Origin: Curtobacterium sp. ER1/6
Lineage (GTDB): Bacteria > Actinomycetota > Actinomycetes > Actinomycetales > Microbacteriaceae
Assembly (NCBI RefSeq): GCF_001742745.1
Contig: NZ_MJAK01000003.1
Location: forward strand, 186,001-250,000
Length of the DNA stretch: 64,000 nucleotides
Direction: 5' to 3'
Shown here: in pieces, positions 42,030 through 50,727 of the stretch
How the letters are laid out: each line of letters begins with the position of its first letter
Position numbering within the stretch: position 1 is the first letter of the stretch
Made by a program: the position numbers and the translations under genes
Notes under the pieces: model-generated
Told to the model about the DNA's origin: nothing
Seen by the model: only the letters and a program-made list of their open reading frames with translations
Database searches by the model: none

Positions 42030-42122
42030 ACATGGGGGCACGAGACTCGCGGTGTGCGACGGTCCTCGTGCGTGCGAGCGCGAGGACCGTCGCTGGGCCC
42101 GAGACTCGGCCTGACCCGCGCG

Positions 42123-42863
42123 CTACGCGGCGCCGGCGGCGCGACGCGCCTGCGCGACCGCCGCACGCACACCGCGCGAGAACACGGGGCCGTGGCCGGG
42201 CAGCACGTACCGGGCCTCGGTGTCCTCGAGGCGGGACAGCGACGCGACCGCGGTGTCCACGTCGACCGTCGCGGCCGGCGCGACGATCCGCGGACCGATC
42301 CCGCCCGTGTACGGGTCGAGCGTGACGAGGGCGTCGCCCGCGATCACCGCGTCGCGGTCGGCGAAGTGCAGCGCGACGTGGCCGTCGGTGTGGCCGGGCG
42401 TCTCGATGATCCACGGGTTGCCGGGGACGTCCGCGCGGGACACCATCGGCTCGGTGTCGTCGATCCCGTCGACGGTGGCCGCCCCGGCGAGCAGCATCCG
42501 GCCGAGGGGCGCGAGCCCGCCGGGGTGCACCGCGACGAAGCCGAACCGGTTCGTCTGCGGGCGGTACGAGTACGGGTGCGCCGCGAGGTCCCGGTCGCCC
42601 GGGTGCACGTACACCGGCGTGCCCCACTCCCGGTGCATCCGGGCCGCGGTCCCCACGTGGTCGAAGTGCCCGTGCGTGAGCAGCAGCGCCTCGACCCGCG
42701 CCGCGGTGTAGCCGAGGTCGTGCACGGCGAGGAGCAGGTGCGGCCACGCGGCGGGGAGCCCCGCGTCGACGACGAGCAACCGGTCGCCGGTCTCGACGAG
42801 GTAGGTGTTGGTGTGCGCGATCTCGAGGCGGTGGATCCCCTCGGCGACGTCCCGGAACAGCAT
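42123..42863 (-). CDS. MBL-fold metallo-hydrolase
   Basis: A 246-aa metallo-beta-lactamase-fold hydrolase. The metal motif is LTHGHFDHVG (HxHxDH), with further ligands in ETPGHTDGHVALH and the late PGHGPV. It resembles glyoxalase-II-like and lactonase-like members, but the substrate is not evident. The ATG at 42863 follows a -10 box TACGGT (42871-42876, minus strand) by 7 nt, so the mRNA is probably leaderless. It shares the small gap with the divergent one-helix protein gene. Confidence 0.87.
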   Translation of the reverse strand: MLFRDVAEGIHRLEIAHTNTYLVETGDRLLVVDAGLPAAWPHLLLAVHDLGYTAARVEALLLTHGHFDHVGTAARMHREWGTPVYVHPGDRDLAAHPYSYRPQTNRFGFVAVHPGGLAPLGRMLLAGAATVDGIDDTEPMVSRADVPGNPWIIETPGHTDGHVALHFADRDAVIAGDALVTLDPYTGGIGPRIVAPAATVDVDTAVASLSRLEDTEARYVLPGHGPVFSRGVRAAVAQARRAAGAA

Positions 42864-42870
42864 GGCCTGC

Positions 42871-42876
42871 ACCGTA
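42871..42876 (-). promoter_or_regulatory. -10 box, leaderless promoter of the MBL hydrolase
   Basis: TACGGT on the minus strand, 7 nt before the ATG at 42863. Confidence 0.5.
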
Positions 42877-42914
42877 GACCGCGGCCGCTGGAGGCGGGTC
42901 CGGCCCCCGCCTGG

Positions 42915-42920
42915 TAGGCA
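42915..42920 (+). promoter_or_regulatory. -10 box, leaderless promoter of the one-helix protein
   Basis: TAGGCA, 6 nt before the ATG at 42927. Confidence 0.5.
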
Positions 42921-42926
42921 CGATGC

Positions 42927-43448
42927 ATGGCCAAGGACAGCATCCCCGAGCTGGAACTCGCGAACGTGCGCACGCGTGAGCGTCTGACGGACAGCGTCAC
43001 CGAGATCCGGCGGCGCTCGGACGTGCCCGCGCGCACCCGGCTCGCGGTCGCGAAGGCACGGCAGCGCTGGCACCGCGACCCCACCCCGCTCGTGGCGATG
43101 GGGGTCACCGCGGCGGCCGGCCTCGCGGCGATCGTCCTCGGGACGCGCATCGGCCGGACCGACGCGGGGCACCTCGACCGTCCCGCGGCCTCGACGGCGT
43201 TCACCGCGCTGCTGCCGTTCGGCCCGCGCGGCGAGCTCGACGCCGACCAGACGAAGGACGGCCGCAAGGGCAGGAAGGCCCGCCGGAAGGCCGCCGAGGA
43301 GTCCCTCGAGCGCGACCCGGTGCACAAGAACCGGGTCAAGCAGCGCGCGGGCATCGCCGCGGTGCAGCGCCGGGCCACCAAGAACCGCAAGCAGGCCGCG
43401 AAGCGGTCCAAGGCGGCGGCGAAGGCCGCGGCGAAGGCGAGGGGCTAG
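42927..43448 (+). CDS. One-helix membrane protein, DUF3618-like
   Basis: A 173-aa protein. The N-terminus (ERLTDSVTEIRRRSDVPAR) resembles DUF3618-type proteins. One membrane helix (VAMGVTAAAGLAAIVLG, about 57-73) follows. The C-terminal third is a Lys/Arg/Ala-rich tail ending AAKAAAKARG, which could bind nucleic acid or the membrane surface. The stop is 3 nt before the YihY gene, so both are probably co-transcribed. Function unknown. Confidence 0.65.
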   Translation: MAKDSIPELELANVRTRERLTDSVTEIRRRSDVPARTRLAVAKARQRWHRDPTPLVAMGVTAAAGLAAIVLGTRIGRTDAGHLDRPAASTAFTALLPFGPRGELDADQTKDGRKGRKARRKAAEESLERDPVHKNRVKQRAGIAAVQRRATKNRKQAAKRSKAAAKAAAKARG

Positions 43449-43451
43449 ACC

Positions 43452-44513
43452 ATGGCGCGTAAGGACCACGACCTGCAGCAGGACATGCAGCACAAGCCGG
43501 CGCCGGACGACCCCCGGAAGCCGGACAGCCCGACGGACCTCACCAAGCCGTCGTTCACGTACACGCTGAAGAAGACGCTCCGCGAGTTCTCGAGCGACCA
43601 GTGCACCGACCTCGCCGCGAGCCTGACGTACTACACGGTGCTCGCGCTCTTCCCCGGACTGCTGGCGGTGGTGTCGATCCTCGGGCTCGTGTCGAACCCG
43701 AAGGACACGATCGACAGCCTGCTCGAGGTCATCACGAACGTCGGCGGCGGGCAGGTCGCCGACCTGCTCCGGAGCCCGGTCGAGGGTCTCGTCCGCTCGC
43801 CCGCCGCCCCGATCACGTTCATCGTCGGTGTGCTCGGCGCCCTGTGGTCGGCCTCCGGCTACGTCGGCGCCTTCGGCCGCGCGATGAACCGCATCTACAA
43901 CGTGCGCGAGGGCCGGCCGATCTGGAAGCTCCGCCCGACCATGCTCGGCGTCACGGTCTTCACCGTCGTGCTCCTCGTCGTCGGCCTGCTCGTGCTCGTC
44001 TCCGGACCGCTCGCCCGGACGTTCGGCGACGTCATCGGCCTCGGTGACGCCGCCGCGCTCGTGGTGTCGATCGTGCAGTGGCCGATCCTGCTCGCGGTGA
44101 TGATCGTCGTCGTCGCGGTCCTGTACTACTGGGCGCCGAACGTCCGCCAGTCGAAGTTCAAGTGGGTCAGCGGCGGTGCCCTCGTCGGCATCGGCATCTG
44201 GATCATCGCCAGTGTCGGCTTCGGCTTCTACGTCGGGAACTTCTCGAACTACAACGCCACGTACGGGTCGCTCGGTGGCGTGATCGTCTTCCTGCTGTGG
44301 ATCTGGATCACGAACAACGCGTTGCTCTTCGGCGCCGAGTTCGACGCCGAGCTCGAGCGTGGCCGCCAGCTGCAGGCCGGCATCCGCGCCGAGGAGGACA
44401 TCCAGCTCCCCGAGCGCGACACGCGCCAGATCGAGAAGCAGGACGAGAAGCACGCCCAGGACGTCCTCGAGGGCATCCGCATCCGCGAGAGCGCGGGACG
44501 CTCGAAGGACTGA
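43452..44513 (+). CDS. YihY/BrkB family membrane protein
   Basis: A 353-aa inner-membrane protein with six helices. The conserved start of the family (LAASLTYYTVLALFPGLLAVVSILG) and SASGYVGAFGRAMNRIYNVREGRPIWKLRP are present. The charged C-terminal tail (about 60 residues) is cytoplasmic. The family was once labelled RNase BN, wrongly; its function is still unclear. It follows the one-helix protein gene by 3 nt. Confidence 0.9.
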   Translation: MARKDHDLQQDMQHKPAPDDPRKPDSPTDLTKPSFTYTLKKTLREFSSDQCTDLAASLTYYTVLALFPGLLAVVSILGLVSNPKDTIDSLLEVITNVGGGQVADLLRSPVEGLVRSPAAPITFIVGVLGALWSASGYVGAFGRAMNRIYNVREGRPIWKLRPTMLGVTVFTVVLLVVGLLVLVSGPLARTFGDVIGLGDAAALVVSIVQWPILLAVMIVVVAVLYYWAPNVRQSKFKWVSGGALVGIGIWIIASVGFGFYVGNFSNYNATYGSLGGVIVFLLWIWITNNALLFGAEFDAELERGRQLQAGIRAEEDIQLPERDTRQIEKQDEKHAQDVLEGIRIRESAGRSKD

Positions 44514-44567
44514 CGCACCCCCGCCACGGCCTGGAGGCGCGGTGCGGGTCCGCCACGCCTCCCTCCG

Positions 44568-44573
44568 TAGGGT
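44568..44573 (+). promoter_or_regulatory. -10 box, leaderless promoter of the SDR gene
   Basis: TAGGGT, 7 nt before the ATG at 44581. Just upstream is a degenerate REP-like palindrome (44531-44565). Confidence 0.5.
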
Positions 44574-44580
44574 GGGTTGC

Positions 44581-45279
44581 ATGACCGACACCGCGCCTCC
44601 CGTCACCCGTCCGACCGCACTCGTCACCGGGGCGACCCGGGGGATCGGCCGCGCGATCGCGATCGAGCTCGGGCGCACGCACCACGTGTTGGTCGGTGGC
44701 CGGACGGCATCCGCGGTCGACGCCCTGGTGGCCGAGCTGCCGAGCGCGGCGCCGTTCGTCGGCGACCTCGGTGCCGGCGACGTCCCCGCGCTGCCGGACC
44801 GGCTCGACGTCCTCGTGCACAGCGCCGGCGTCGAGCAGGGGACCCGGATCGCGGACACCCCGCGTGACGTGTGGGAGCAGGTCTTCGCGACGAACGTCTT
44901 CGCGGTCGCCGAGCTCACCCGGCTGGCGCTCCCCGCGCTCCGGGCGGCGCGCGGCATCGTCGTGCCGGTCAACAGCGGGTCGGGCTTCGTCGCCGGTCCC
45001 GGTGGGGGCGTGTACGCGGCGTCGAAGTTCGCCCTCCGCGCGTTCGCCGACGCGCTGCGCGAGGAGGAACGGGCGAACGGCGTCCGGGTGTCGAGCGTGC
45101 ACCCGGGCCGGACGGACTCCGACATGCAGCGGGCCCTGACCGAGAAGCTCGGCGAGGACTACGACACCGCCTACTACCTGGCGCCGGAGGACGTGGCGGC
45201 AGCCGTCCGCACCGTGGTCGACCTGCCCGAGCGCGGCACGATCGAGTCCCTGGCGATCCGGCCGACCCGGAAGCGCTGA
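44581..45279 (+). CDS. Short-chain dehydrogenase/reductase
   Basis: A 232-aa classical SDR. The cofactor motif is TGATRGIG (16-23), then HSAGV, the catalytic Ser in NSGSGF and YAASK (Tyr and Lys). The arrangement is complete, so it should be active with NAD(P)H on an unknown alcohol/ketone. The first dozen codons overlap a half REP-like repeat (APPVTRPT). The gene ends 6 bp from the convergent ABC-F gene, leaving no room for a terminator between them. Confidence 0.9.
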   Translation: MTDTAPPVTRPTALVTGATRGIGRAIAIELGRTHHVLVGGRTASAVDALVAELPSAAPFVGDLGAGDVPALPDRLDVLVHSAGVEQGTRIADTPRDVWEQVFATNVFAVAELTRLALPALRAARGIVVPVNSGSGFVAGPGGGVYAASKFALRAFADALREEERANGVRVSSVHPGRTDSDMQRALTEKLGEDYDTAYYLAPEDVAAAVRTVVDLPERGTIESLAIRPTRKR

Positions 45280-45285
45280 CCCGGG

Positions 45286-46860
45286 CTACACGAGCTCGAG
45301 CCGCGCCGTCAGGTCGAGCCGGTCGAGGAACACCTCGTCGTGGCTGACCACGACGAGGGCTCCTCGGTACGCCCGGAGCGCGTCGACGAGCTGGTCGACG
45401 CTCGTCAGGTCGAGGTCGTTCGTCGGCTCGTCGAGCACCAGGAGCTGCGGAGGCGGGTCCGCGAGCACCAGGGTCGCCAACGCCACCCGGAAGCGCTCGC
45501 CGCCCGACACGGTCGCCACCGGGCGGTCCACGGTGTCCCCGCGCACCAGGAGTCGCGCCAGCTGGTTGCGGAGCTCGGCATCGGGGACGTGGCTCGCCGC
45601 CCGACGGACGTTCTCGAGCACGGTCGCGCCGTCGTCGAGGGCGTCCCGCCGCTGCGGCAGGTACCCGATCGGCTCGACGTGCGGGGCCGCGGCGGTGTCC
45701 GGGAGCGGGTGCTCGCGCGCGCCCGGCAGCCCCACGAGCTGCTCGAGCAACGTCGTCTTGCCGACACCGTTCGCCCCGGTGACCGCGACGCGCTCGGGCC
45801 CCTGCACGACGACCGACCGGCCACGCACGGTGACGGTCGCGATGCGCCGTGACGCGGGGACCCGCGGGTCGGGCAGCGTGACGTGCAGCGACTCGTCGTC
45901 GCGGAGTCGCAGCTCGGCCTCCTGCACCGCGGACCGTGCCTGCGCCTCTGCCGAGCCGTGTGCCGCACGCAACCGACCGGCGGTCTGCTCGGCCTGCTTA
46001 CGCTGCTCGTTCGCCAGGATCTTCGGCATCGAGCGCGCGGCCTCGCGGCCGGCCCGGGCCCGGCGGGCGATCTTCGTCTCCGCCTCGATGCGCTGCCGCT
46101 GCTCGGCACGGTGCCGTTGCTCGGCGACCCGGACCTCGCGCTCGACGGCGGCCTGCTGCACGGCGAGGTGCTCCTCGTAGGCGCTGAACGTCCCGCCGAA
46201 CACCGTGGCCGATCCCGAACGCAGCTCGACGGTCTCGTCGACGTGCTCGAGCAACTCGCGGTCGTGGCTGACGACGACGAGCGTGCCGTTCCACCCGTCG
46301 ACCAGGTCGAGCAGCGCGGCGCGGGCCCGTCGGTCGAGGTTGTTCGTGGGCTCGTCGAGCAGCGCGATCGGCCGGCCGCGCAACCGGATGCCGGCGACGG
46401 CCGTCAGGACCGCCTGGCCGCCGGACAGCGTCCCGACGGGCCGGTCGAGGTCGGCGCCGCCGAGCCCGGGCACGTGCGCGAGCGCGGCGGCGGCCCGCTC
46501 CTCGACGTCCCAGTCGTCGCCGATCGCGTCGAAGTGGTCCGGCGAGGCATCGCCGCCGAGGACCGCCCGGAGCGCGGTCAGGGTCGCTCGGACGCCGAGC
46601 AGGTCCGCCACGGTGTCCCCGGGGCGGGCGTGCAGCCGCTGGGGCAGGTGGTCCACCGGACCGGAGGTTCGGATCGAGCCGGACGTGGGGTGGAGCCGCC
46701 CCGTGACGAGCCGGACCAGCGTGGACTTGCCGGCCCCGTTCCTCCCGACCAGGCCGGTGCGGCCACGGCCGAAGGCGGTGGTGAGGTGGTCGAGCGCGAC
46801 GGAGCCGTCGGGCCAGGTGAAGATGAGGTCGTCGAGGACGACGGACGGTGTTGCGGGCAT
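45286..46860 (-). CDS. ABC-F family ATPase (ribosome-associated)
   Basis: A 524-aa soluble protein with two ABC cassettes and no membrane domain. Domain 1: [25 protein letters not shown]. Domain 2: GANGVGKTTL, VSGGERFRV, LVLDEPTNDLD. A charged helical linker of about 90 residues (EQRHRAEQRQRIEAETKIARRARAG...) fits the P-site tRNA interaction motif that reaches the ribosome. Members act in translation, and some protect the ribosome from macrolides, lincosamides or similar drugs. The ATG at 46860 follows GGGAGG by 7 nt. The 285-bp upstream region shows no obvious leader peptide. Confidence 0.9.
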   Translation of the reverse strand: MPATPSVVLDDLIFTWPDGSVALDHLTTAFGRGRTGLVGRNGAGKSTLVRLVTGRLHPTSGSIRTSGPVDHLPQRLHARPGDTVADLLGVRATLTALRAVLGGDASPDHFDAIGDDWDVEERAAAALAHVPGLGGADLDRPVGTLSGGQAVLTAVAGIRLRGRPIALLDEPTNNLDRRARAALLDLVDGWNGTLVVVSHDRELLEHVDETVELRSGSATVFGGTFSAYEEHLAVQQAAVEREVRVAEQRHRAEQRQRIEAETKIARRARAGREAARSMPKILANEQRKQAEQTAGRLRAAHGSAEAQARSAVQEAELRLRDDESLHVTLPDPRVPASRRIATVTVRGRSVVVQGPERVAVTGANGVGKTTLLEQLVGLPGAREHPLPDTAAAPHVEPIGYLPQRRDALDDGATVLENVRRAASHVPDAELRNQLARLLVRGDTVDRPVATVSGGERFRVALATLVLADPPPQLLVLDEPTNDLDLTSVDQLVDALRAYRGALVVVSHDEVFLDRLDLTARLELV

Positions 46861-47145
46861 GGGTGTGCCTCCCGGATCGTGAGCTGGGCGCACGACACCG
46901 GACCCGCGGCGACCGGAGGGGTCGGCGCGCGGAGCGCCCGACGGGGCGCGACGATCACGGTGTCAGCGCGAGGACTGCGCGGTACCGGTGATCGACTGCA
47001 AGGCTGCTCGTTCCGTCGGGGACCCCCGTGACCGCCACCCGTGCTGCCGGTCGGTCTCCCGCCCCGGCGGCCCCGCGGTGACGACGAGGTGTCATCCACG
47101 GTACGACCGGACCCGGCCGGGGGCAAGAGGTGACAGGCTGGACGC

Positions 47146-47571
47146 ATGCCGGAGAACCTGCTGCCGAACCCGACCGCGAACCCCGCGACCCTGCTGCCCG
47201 AGGAGCCGGAGGTGACCGCCGCGCTCGCCGCCGACGCCCCCGTGTCGAGCGTCGTCGTGTCGCACCCGTCCTCGAGCCTGGCGTGGGCACTGCTCGCCGA
47301 CGAGGCCTGGGAACGCGGCGCCACCCTCGAGTCGTACGCCTACGCCCGCGTCGGGTACCACCGCGGCCTCGACGCGCTGCGGAGGGCCGGTTGGCGCGGC
47401 GCCGGTCCGGTGCCGTGGTCGCACGAGCCGAACCGCGGGGTGCTCCGGGCGCTGTTCGCCCTGCGCCGCGCGGCCGAGGCGATCGACGAGCCGGGCGAGC
47501 CCGAGCGGCTGACGGACTTCCTCGACGCGTCGGACCCCGAGGCGCTCCGCGCCCTCACCGCCGGGGAGTAG
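47146..47571 (+). CDS. DUF3151 domain protein
   Basis: A 141-aa soluble protein matching the actinobacterial DUF3151 family (like Rv0360c) along its whole length: LLPEEPEVTAAL at the start, SSLAWALLADEAWE, YAYARVGYHRGLDALRRAGWRG, and VPWSHEPNRGVLRALFALRRAA. Function unknown; broadly conserved in the phylum. The gene is short and monocistronic, ending before a long hairpin. Confidence 0.88.
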   Translation: MPENLLPNPTANPATLLPEEPEVTAALAADAPVSSVVVSHPSSSLAWALLADEAWERGATLESYAYARVGYHRGLDALRRAGWRGAGPVPWSHEPNRGVLRALFALRRAAEAIDEPGEPERLTDFLDASDPEALRALTAGE

Positions 47572-47593
47572 CGCGGGGCGGGGCGCCCGCCAC

Positions 47594-47656
47594 CGAACCA
47601 CGGAACCGACATCGAACGCGGCTCAGGGGCTGGTTCGATGTCGGTTCCGTGGTTCG
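47594..47656. terminator. 24-bp hairpin between convergent genes
   Basis: Perfect arms 47594-47617 and 47633-47656 (core ACGGAACCGACATCGAAC) with a 15-nt loop. Lower GC than the other hairpins. Placed to end both the DUF3151 and beta-galactosidase transcripts. Confidence 0.8.
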
Positions 47657-47712
47657 ACCCGAGCGGGCGGCCGACGCGGGCGGCCGATGCGAGCGCCCGG
47701 CCGCCCCCCTCG

Positions 47713-50700
47713 TTACCCGAGCACCACGCTCCACGAGAACGCCTGCGGCCACAGCTGGTGCTCCGGCAGCACGTCGAGCCCGCAGGCCCGCGACCCGAGC
47801 CCGTGCTGCGACGCGTCGAGGTACAGGTACGTGTGGTCCGGCGTCGGCAGCTCGTACGGGTGCATCGCTCGCCCGACCTGCTGCGCGGTCCAGGGCGTGA
47901 GCGTGAACCCCGCCCGGTGCGTCCCGACGGTCGACACCGTGAACGGGCCCACCGACAGCGCTCGCAGCCCGGGCCGGTGCCCGGTCTCCTGCGGCATCGA
48001 GTAGTCGACGGTGAGGTCGCGCACGGGGGCGGTGAACCGATCGACCCGGGCCGCGTGCGACGAGTCCGCGTACGACTCCGCCGGCCCGGTGCCGAACCAC
48101 GAGGCCTCGCCGTCGAGCAACGACGCCGGCAGGTCGAAGCGCACGCCGACCCGCGGCCACGTGACGTCCCAGGCGCCGAAGGGCACCGCGTCGGTCTGCA
48201 GGAGCAGCCCGTCGCCGGACAGCGTCCAGCGGTGCGTGACGTCGACGCCCCATCCGCTGTTCGCCGCGGCGACCCGGACCCGCTGGACCAGTCCGTGCTC
48301 GTTCCGCGTCACCGCGACGAGCCGGTGCGTCAACCGGTCGAGCCCGCGCTCGCGCCAGCGGACCGCCGACGCCGGAGCGGACGGGTCGCCGACACCCTTC
48401 GTCAGCACCGGGTCGGCGGTCTCGTAGCCGCCCTGCGAGGCGAGGCTGTCGTTGTCCGTCGGTGCACGCCACAGCTCCAGGCGCGGCCCGGCCACCTCGT
48501 GCCCCTTCCAGGACACCAGGTCGCCCCGGGCGCTGAAGGTCCCGTCCCCGAGCACGTCACCGTCCCAGCCCTGCCGGGAGGCGCGGGGCACGTCCGCAGC
48601 GCGCGACGCGACGAGCCGCTGGCTGCGTGCCACGACGTGGCCGGTGTCCGCCCACGCGGTCGGCCCCGCCAGTTCCACCGTGACCTCGAACCACAGCTCG
48701 TCCGCGGGTGCGAGCTCGGCCGTCGCGGCGGCGAGCACCTCGTCCGGCACGGGCACCGTGGCCGACTGCCGTGCGGCGACCACGCCGGGGGCGAACCGGC
48801 CGGACGACTCGACGACGCCGTTGCGCGAGAGGGTCCAGCAGAACCGCAGTCCCGCGGTGGAGGCGGAGTGGTACCGGTTCTCCACGAGCACGGTGCGGTC
48901 GCCGAGCGCGACCCGGACCGGGGCGACGACGGCCGCGAACTCCGCCAGGCCCGGGGTCGGGGTGTCGTCGGGCAGCACGAGGCCGTCCATCACGAAGTTG
49001 CCGTCGTGCACGACCTCGCCGAAGTCACCGCCGTACGCGAAGTAGTCCTGACCGTCGGCGGTCTGCGCGAGCAGGCCGTGGTCCCGCCACTCCCACACGA
49101 AGCTGCCGTGCAGCCGCGGGTACCGGTCGACCAGCGCCTCGTACTCGGCGATCTGCCCGGGACCGTTGCCCATCGCGTGCACGTACTCGCAGTGCAGGAA
49201 CGGCTTCGAGCGCTGCCGTGCCGCCTCGGCCGGACCGCACCCGAGCAGCGGGGTCTCCGGACCGCCGCCGATCGACTCGGTCTCCTGCAGCGTCGGGTAC
49301 ATCCGCGAGTACACGTCCGTGTAGGCGCCGGTGTAGTCGCCCTCGTAGTGCACGGGGCGCTCGTCGTCGCGGTCGTGCACCCACTGCGACATCGCCGCCA
49401 GGTTGCGCCCGGTGCCGGACTCGTTGCCGAGCGACCACATGACGATCGACGCGTGGTTCTTGTCGCGCTCGACGGTGCGTGCGATCCGGTCGAGGTAGGC
49501 GTCCCGCCAGGCCGGGTCGTCGGAGGGGTTCCCGACCCAGTCGGTGAAGAGGAACCCGTGGGTCTCGAGGTCGCACTCCAGCACCACCCAGAACCCCAGC
49601 TCGTCGGCCAGGTCGAGCACGCGCGGGTGCGGCGGGTAGTGCGAGGTGCGGATCGCGTTGACGTTGTTCCGCTTCATGAGCACCATGTCCGCGCGGGCGT
49701 GCTCCTCGTCGAAGACCCGGCCGCGCACGGGGTGGGTCTCGTGCCGGTTGACGCCGTGGAACACCACGCGCTCGCCGTTCACGAGGAACCGGTCACCCTC
49801 GATCGCCACGGTGCGGAAGCCGAGCCGCAGCGACACGGTCTCGCCGCCGTCGCGGCCGCCGGCGTCCGTGCCGGTGGCGACGGTGGCGTCGTACAGCCTC
49901 GGGACCTCGGCACTCCACGGTTCGACGCCCTCGACGGTGATCGGCGCGACGTCGTCGGCCGACTGCCAGGTCACGTCGACGCCCAGGTCCGGCACGGCGA
50001 ACCGCACCGGGAACGCGGCGTCGAGCGTCGGGAACGTGATGGTCCCCGTGCCGGTGCCCGGTCGTCCCGAGGCGGCGGTGCCGGCGGTCGCGGCGTCACC
50101 GAGGGTCGCGGTCCAGCCGGCGCGCACGAAGACGTCGTCGATCGGTGCCGTCGGGCGGGCGAGCAGGGTGACGTCGCGGAAGATGCCGGGCAGCCACCAC
50201 TGGTCCTGGTCCTCGAGGTACGAGGCGGCGCTCCACTGGTGCACGCGGACGAGCAGCTCGTTCGTGCCGGGCACGAGCAGCGGGGTGACGTCGAACTCGG
50301 TGGCGAGCCGGGACCCGGTCGACCACCCCACCTCGGTGCCGTTCAGCCACACCCGGAAGTGCGACTCCACGCCGTCGAAGCGCAGCAGCACCCGGGCGGC
50401 ACCGTCGAACGACGCGGGCAGCGAGAACGTGCGCCGGTGGTCACCGGTCGGGTTCTCCTCCGGCGGGTGCGGCGGGTCGATCGGGAACGGGTACTGCAGG
50501 TTCGTGTAGCTCGGCGCGCCGTGCCCGTGCAGGACCCAGTGCGACGGCACCGGGATGCTGCCCCACGTGTCGTCGGCCCCGGGCAGCGGCACGTCGGCGA
50601 CCGGCGACCACCGGAAGTCCCAGTCGCCGTTCAGCGACGCGCTCGGGGCGTCCGTGTGCAGCGAGGCCCGCGGGGCGAGCCGCGAACCGGAGCCGGGGGT

Positions 50701-50727
50701 GGTGGAGGCGAGTGCAGCGATGGTCAA
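47713..50727 (-). CDS. lacZ: Beta-galactosidase, GH2 family
   Basis: About 1004 aa, normal for the long LacZ type. The sugar-binding jelly roll comes first (SLNGDWDFRWSP, PSHWVLHG), then the barrel with acid/base Glu in MWSLGNESGTGRN and nucleophile Glu in LHCEYVHAMGN, then the C-terminal Bgal_small domain ending at about 1000. It hydrolyses terminal beta-galactosides; no signal peptide, so it works on imported sugar. Start: TTG at 50727 overlaps the stop of the upstream permease (TTGA), which means translational coupling. It is the last gene of the transporter operon. Confidence 0.93.
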   Translation of the reverse strand: MTIAALASTTPGSGSRLAPRASLHTDAPSASLNGDWDFRWSPVADVPLPGADDTWGSIPVPSHWVLHGHGAPSYTNLQYPFPIDPPHPPEENPTGDHRRTFSLPASFDGAARVLLRFDGVESHFRVWLNGTEVGWSTGSRLATEFDVTPLLVPGTNELLVRVHQWSAASYLEDQDQWWLPGIFRDVTLLARPTAPIDDVFVRAGWTATLGDAATAGTAASGRPGTGTGTITFPTLDAAFPVRFAVPDLGVDVTWQSADDVAPITVEGVEPWSAEVPRLYDATVATGTDAGGRDGGETVSLRLGFRTVAIEGDRFLVNGERVVFHGVNRHETHPVRGRVFDEEHARADMVLMKRNNVNAIRTSHYPPHPRVLDLADELGFWVVLECDLETHGFLFTDWVGNPSDDPAWRDAYLDRIARTVERDKNHASIVMWSLGNESGTGRNLAAMSQWVHDRDDERPVHYEGDYTGAYTDVYSRMYPTLQETESIGGGPETPLLGCGPAEAARQRSKPFLHCEYVHAMGNGPGQIAEYEALVDRYPRLHGSFVWEWRDHGLLAQTADGQDYFAYGGDFGEVVHDGNFVMDGLVLPDDTPTPGLAEFAAVVAPVRVALGDRTVLVENRYHSASTAGLRFCWTLSRNGVVESSGRFAPGVVAARQSATVPVPDEVLAAATAELAPADELWFEVTVELAGPTAWADTGHVVARSQRLVASRAADVPRASRQGWDGDVLGDGTFSARGDLVSWKGHEVAGPRLELWRAPTDNDSLASQGGYETADPVLTKGVGDPSAPASAVRWRERGLDRLTHRLVAVTRNEHGLVQRVRVAAANSGWGVDVTHRWTLSGDGLLLQTDAVPFGAWDVTWPRVGVRFDLPASLLDGEASWFGTGPAESYADSSHAARVDRFTAPVRDLTVDYSMPQETGHRPGLRALSVGPFTVSTVGTHRAGFTLTPWTAQQVGRAMHPYELPTPDHTYLYLDASQHGLGSRACGLDVLPEHQLWPQAFSWSVVLG

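Larger units (their letters stand above)
41749..42122. other. Repeat-rich intergenic region
   Basis: 374 bp without a gene, between the convergent oxidoreductase and MBL-hydrolase genes. It contains composite element 1 (41791-41913), the right 26-bp direct repeat (41916-41941) and a REP-like hairpin (41986-42029). Confidence 0.6.

Noticed and set aside
42123-45125. A 1000-aa minus-strand frame spanning SDR, YihY and MBL genes
   Set aside because: Only its last 247 codons (MBL hydrolase) are protein-like; the rest is antisense to well-supported plus-strand genes.
46861-47145. Antibiotic-responsive leader peptide before the ABC-F gene
   Set aside because: Such leaders are common for resistance ABC-F genes, but I found no short ORF with its own ribosome site and no convincing paired hairpins with a terminator.
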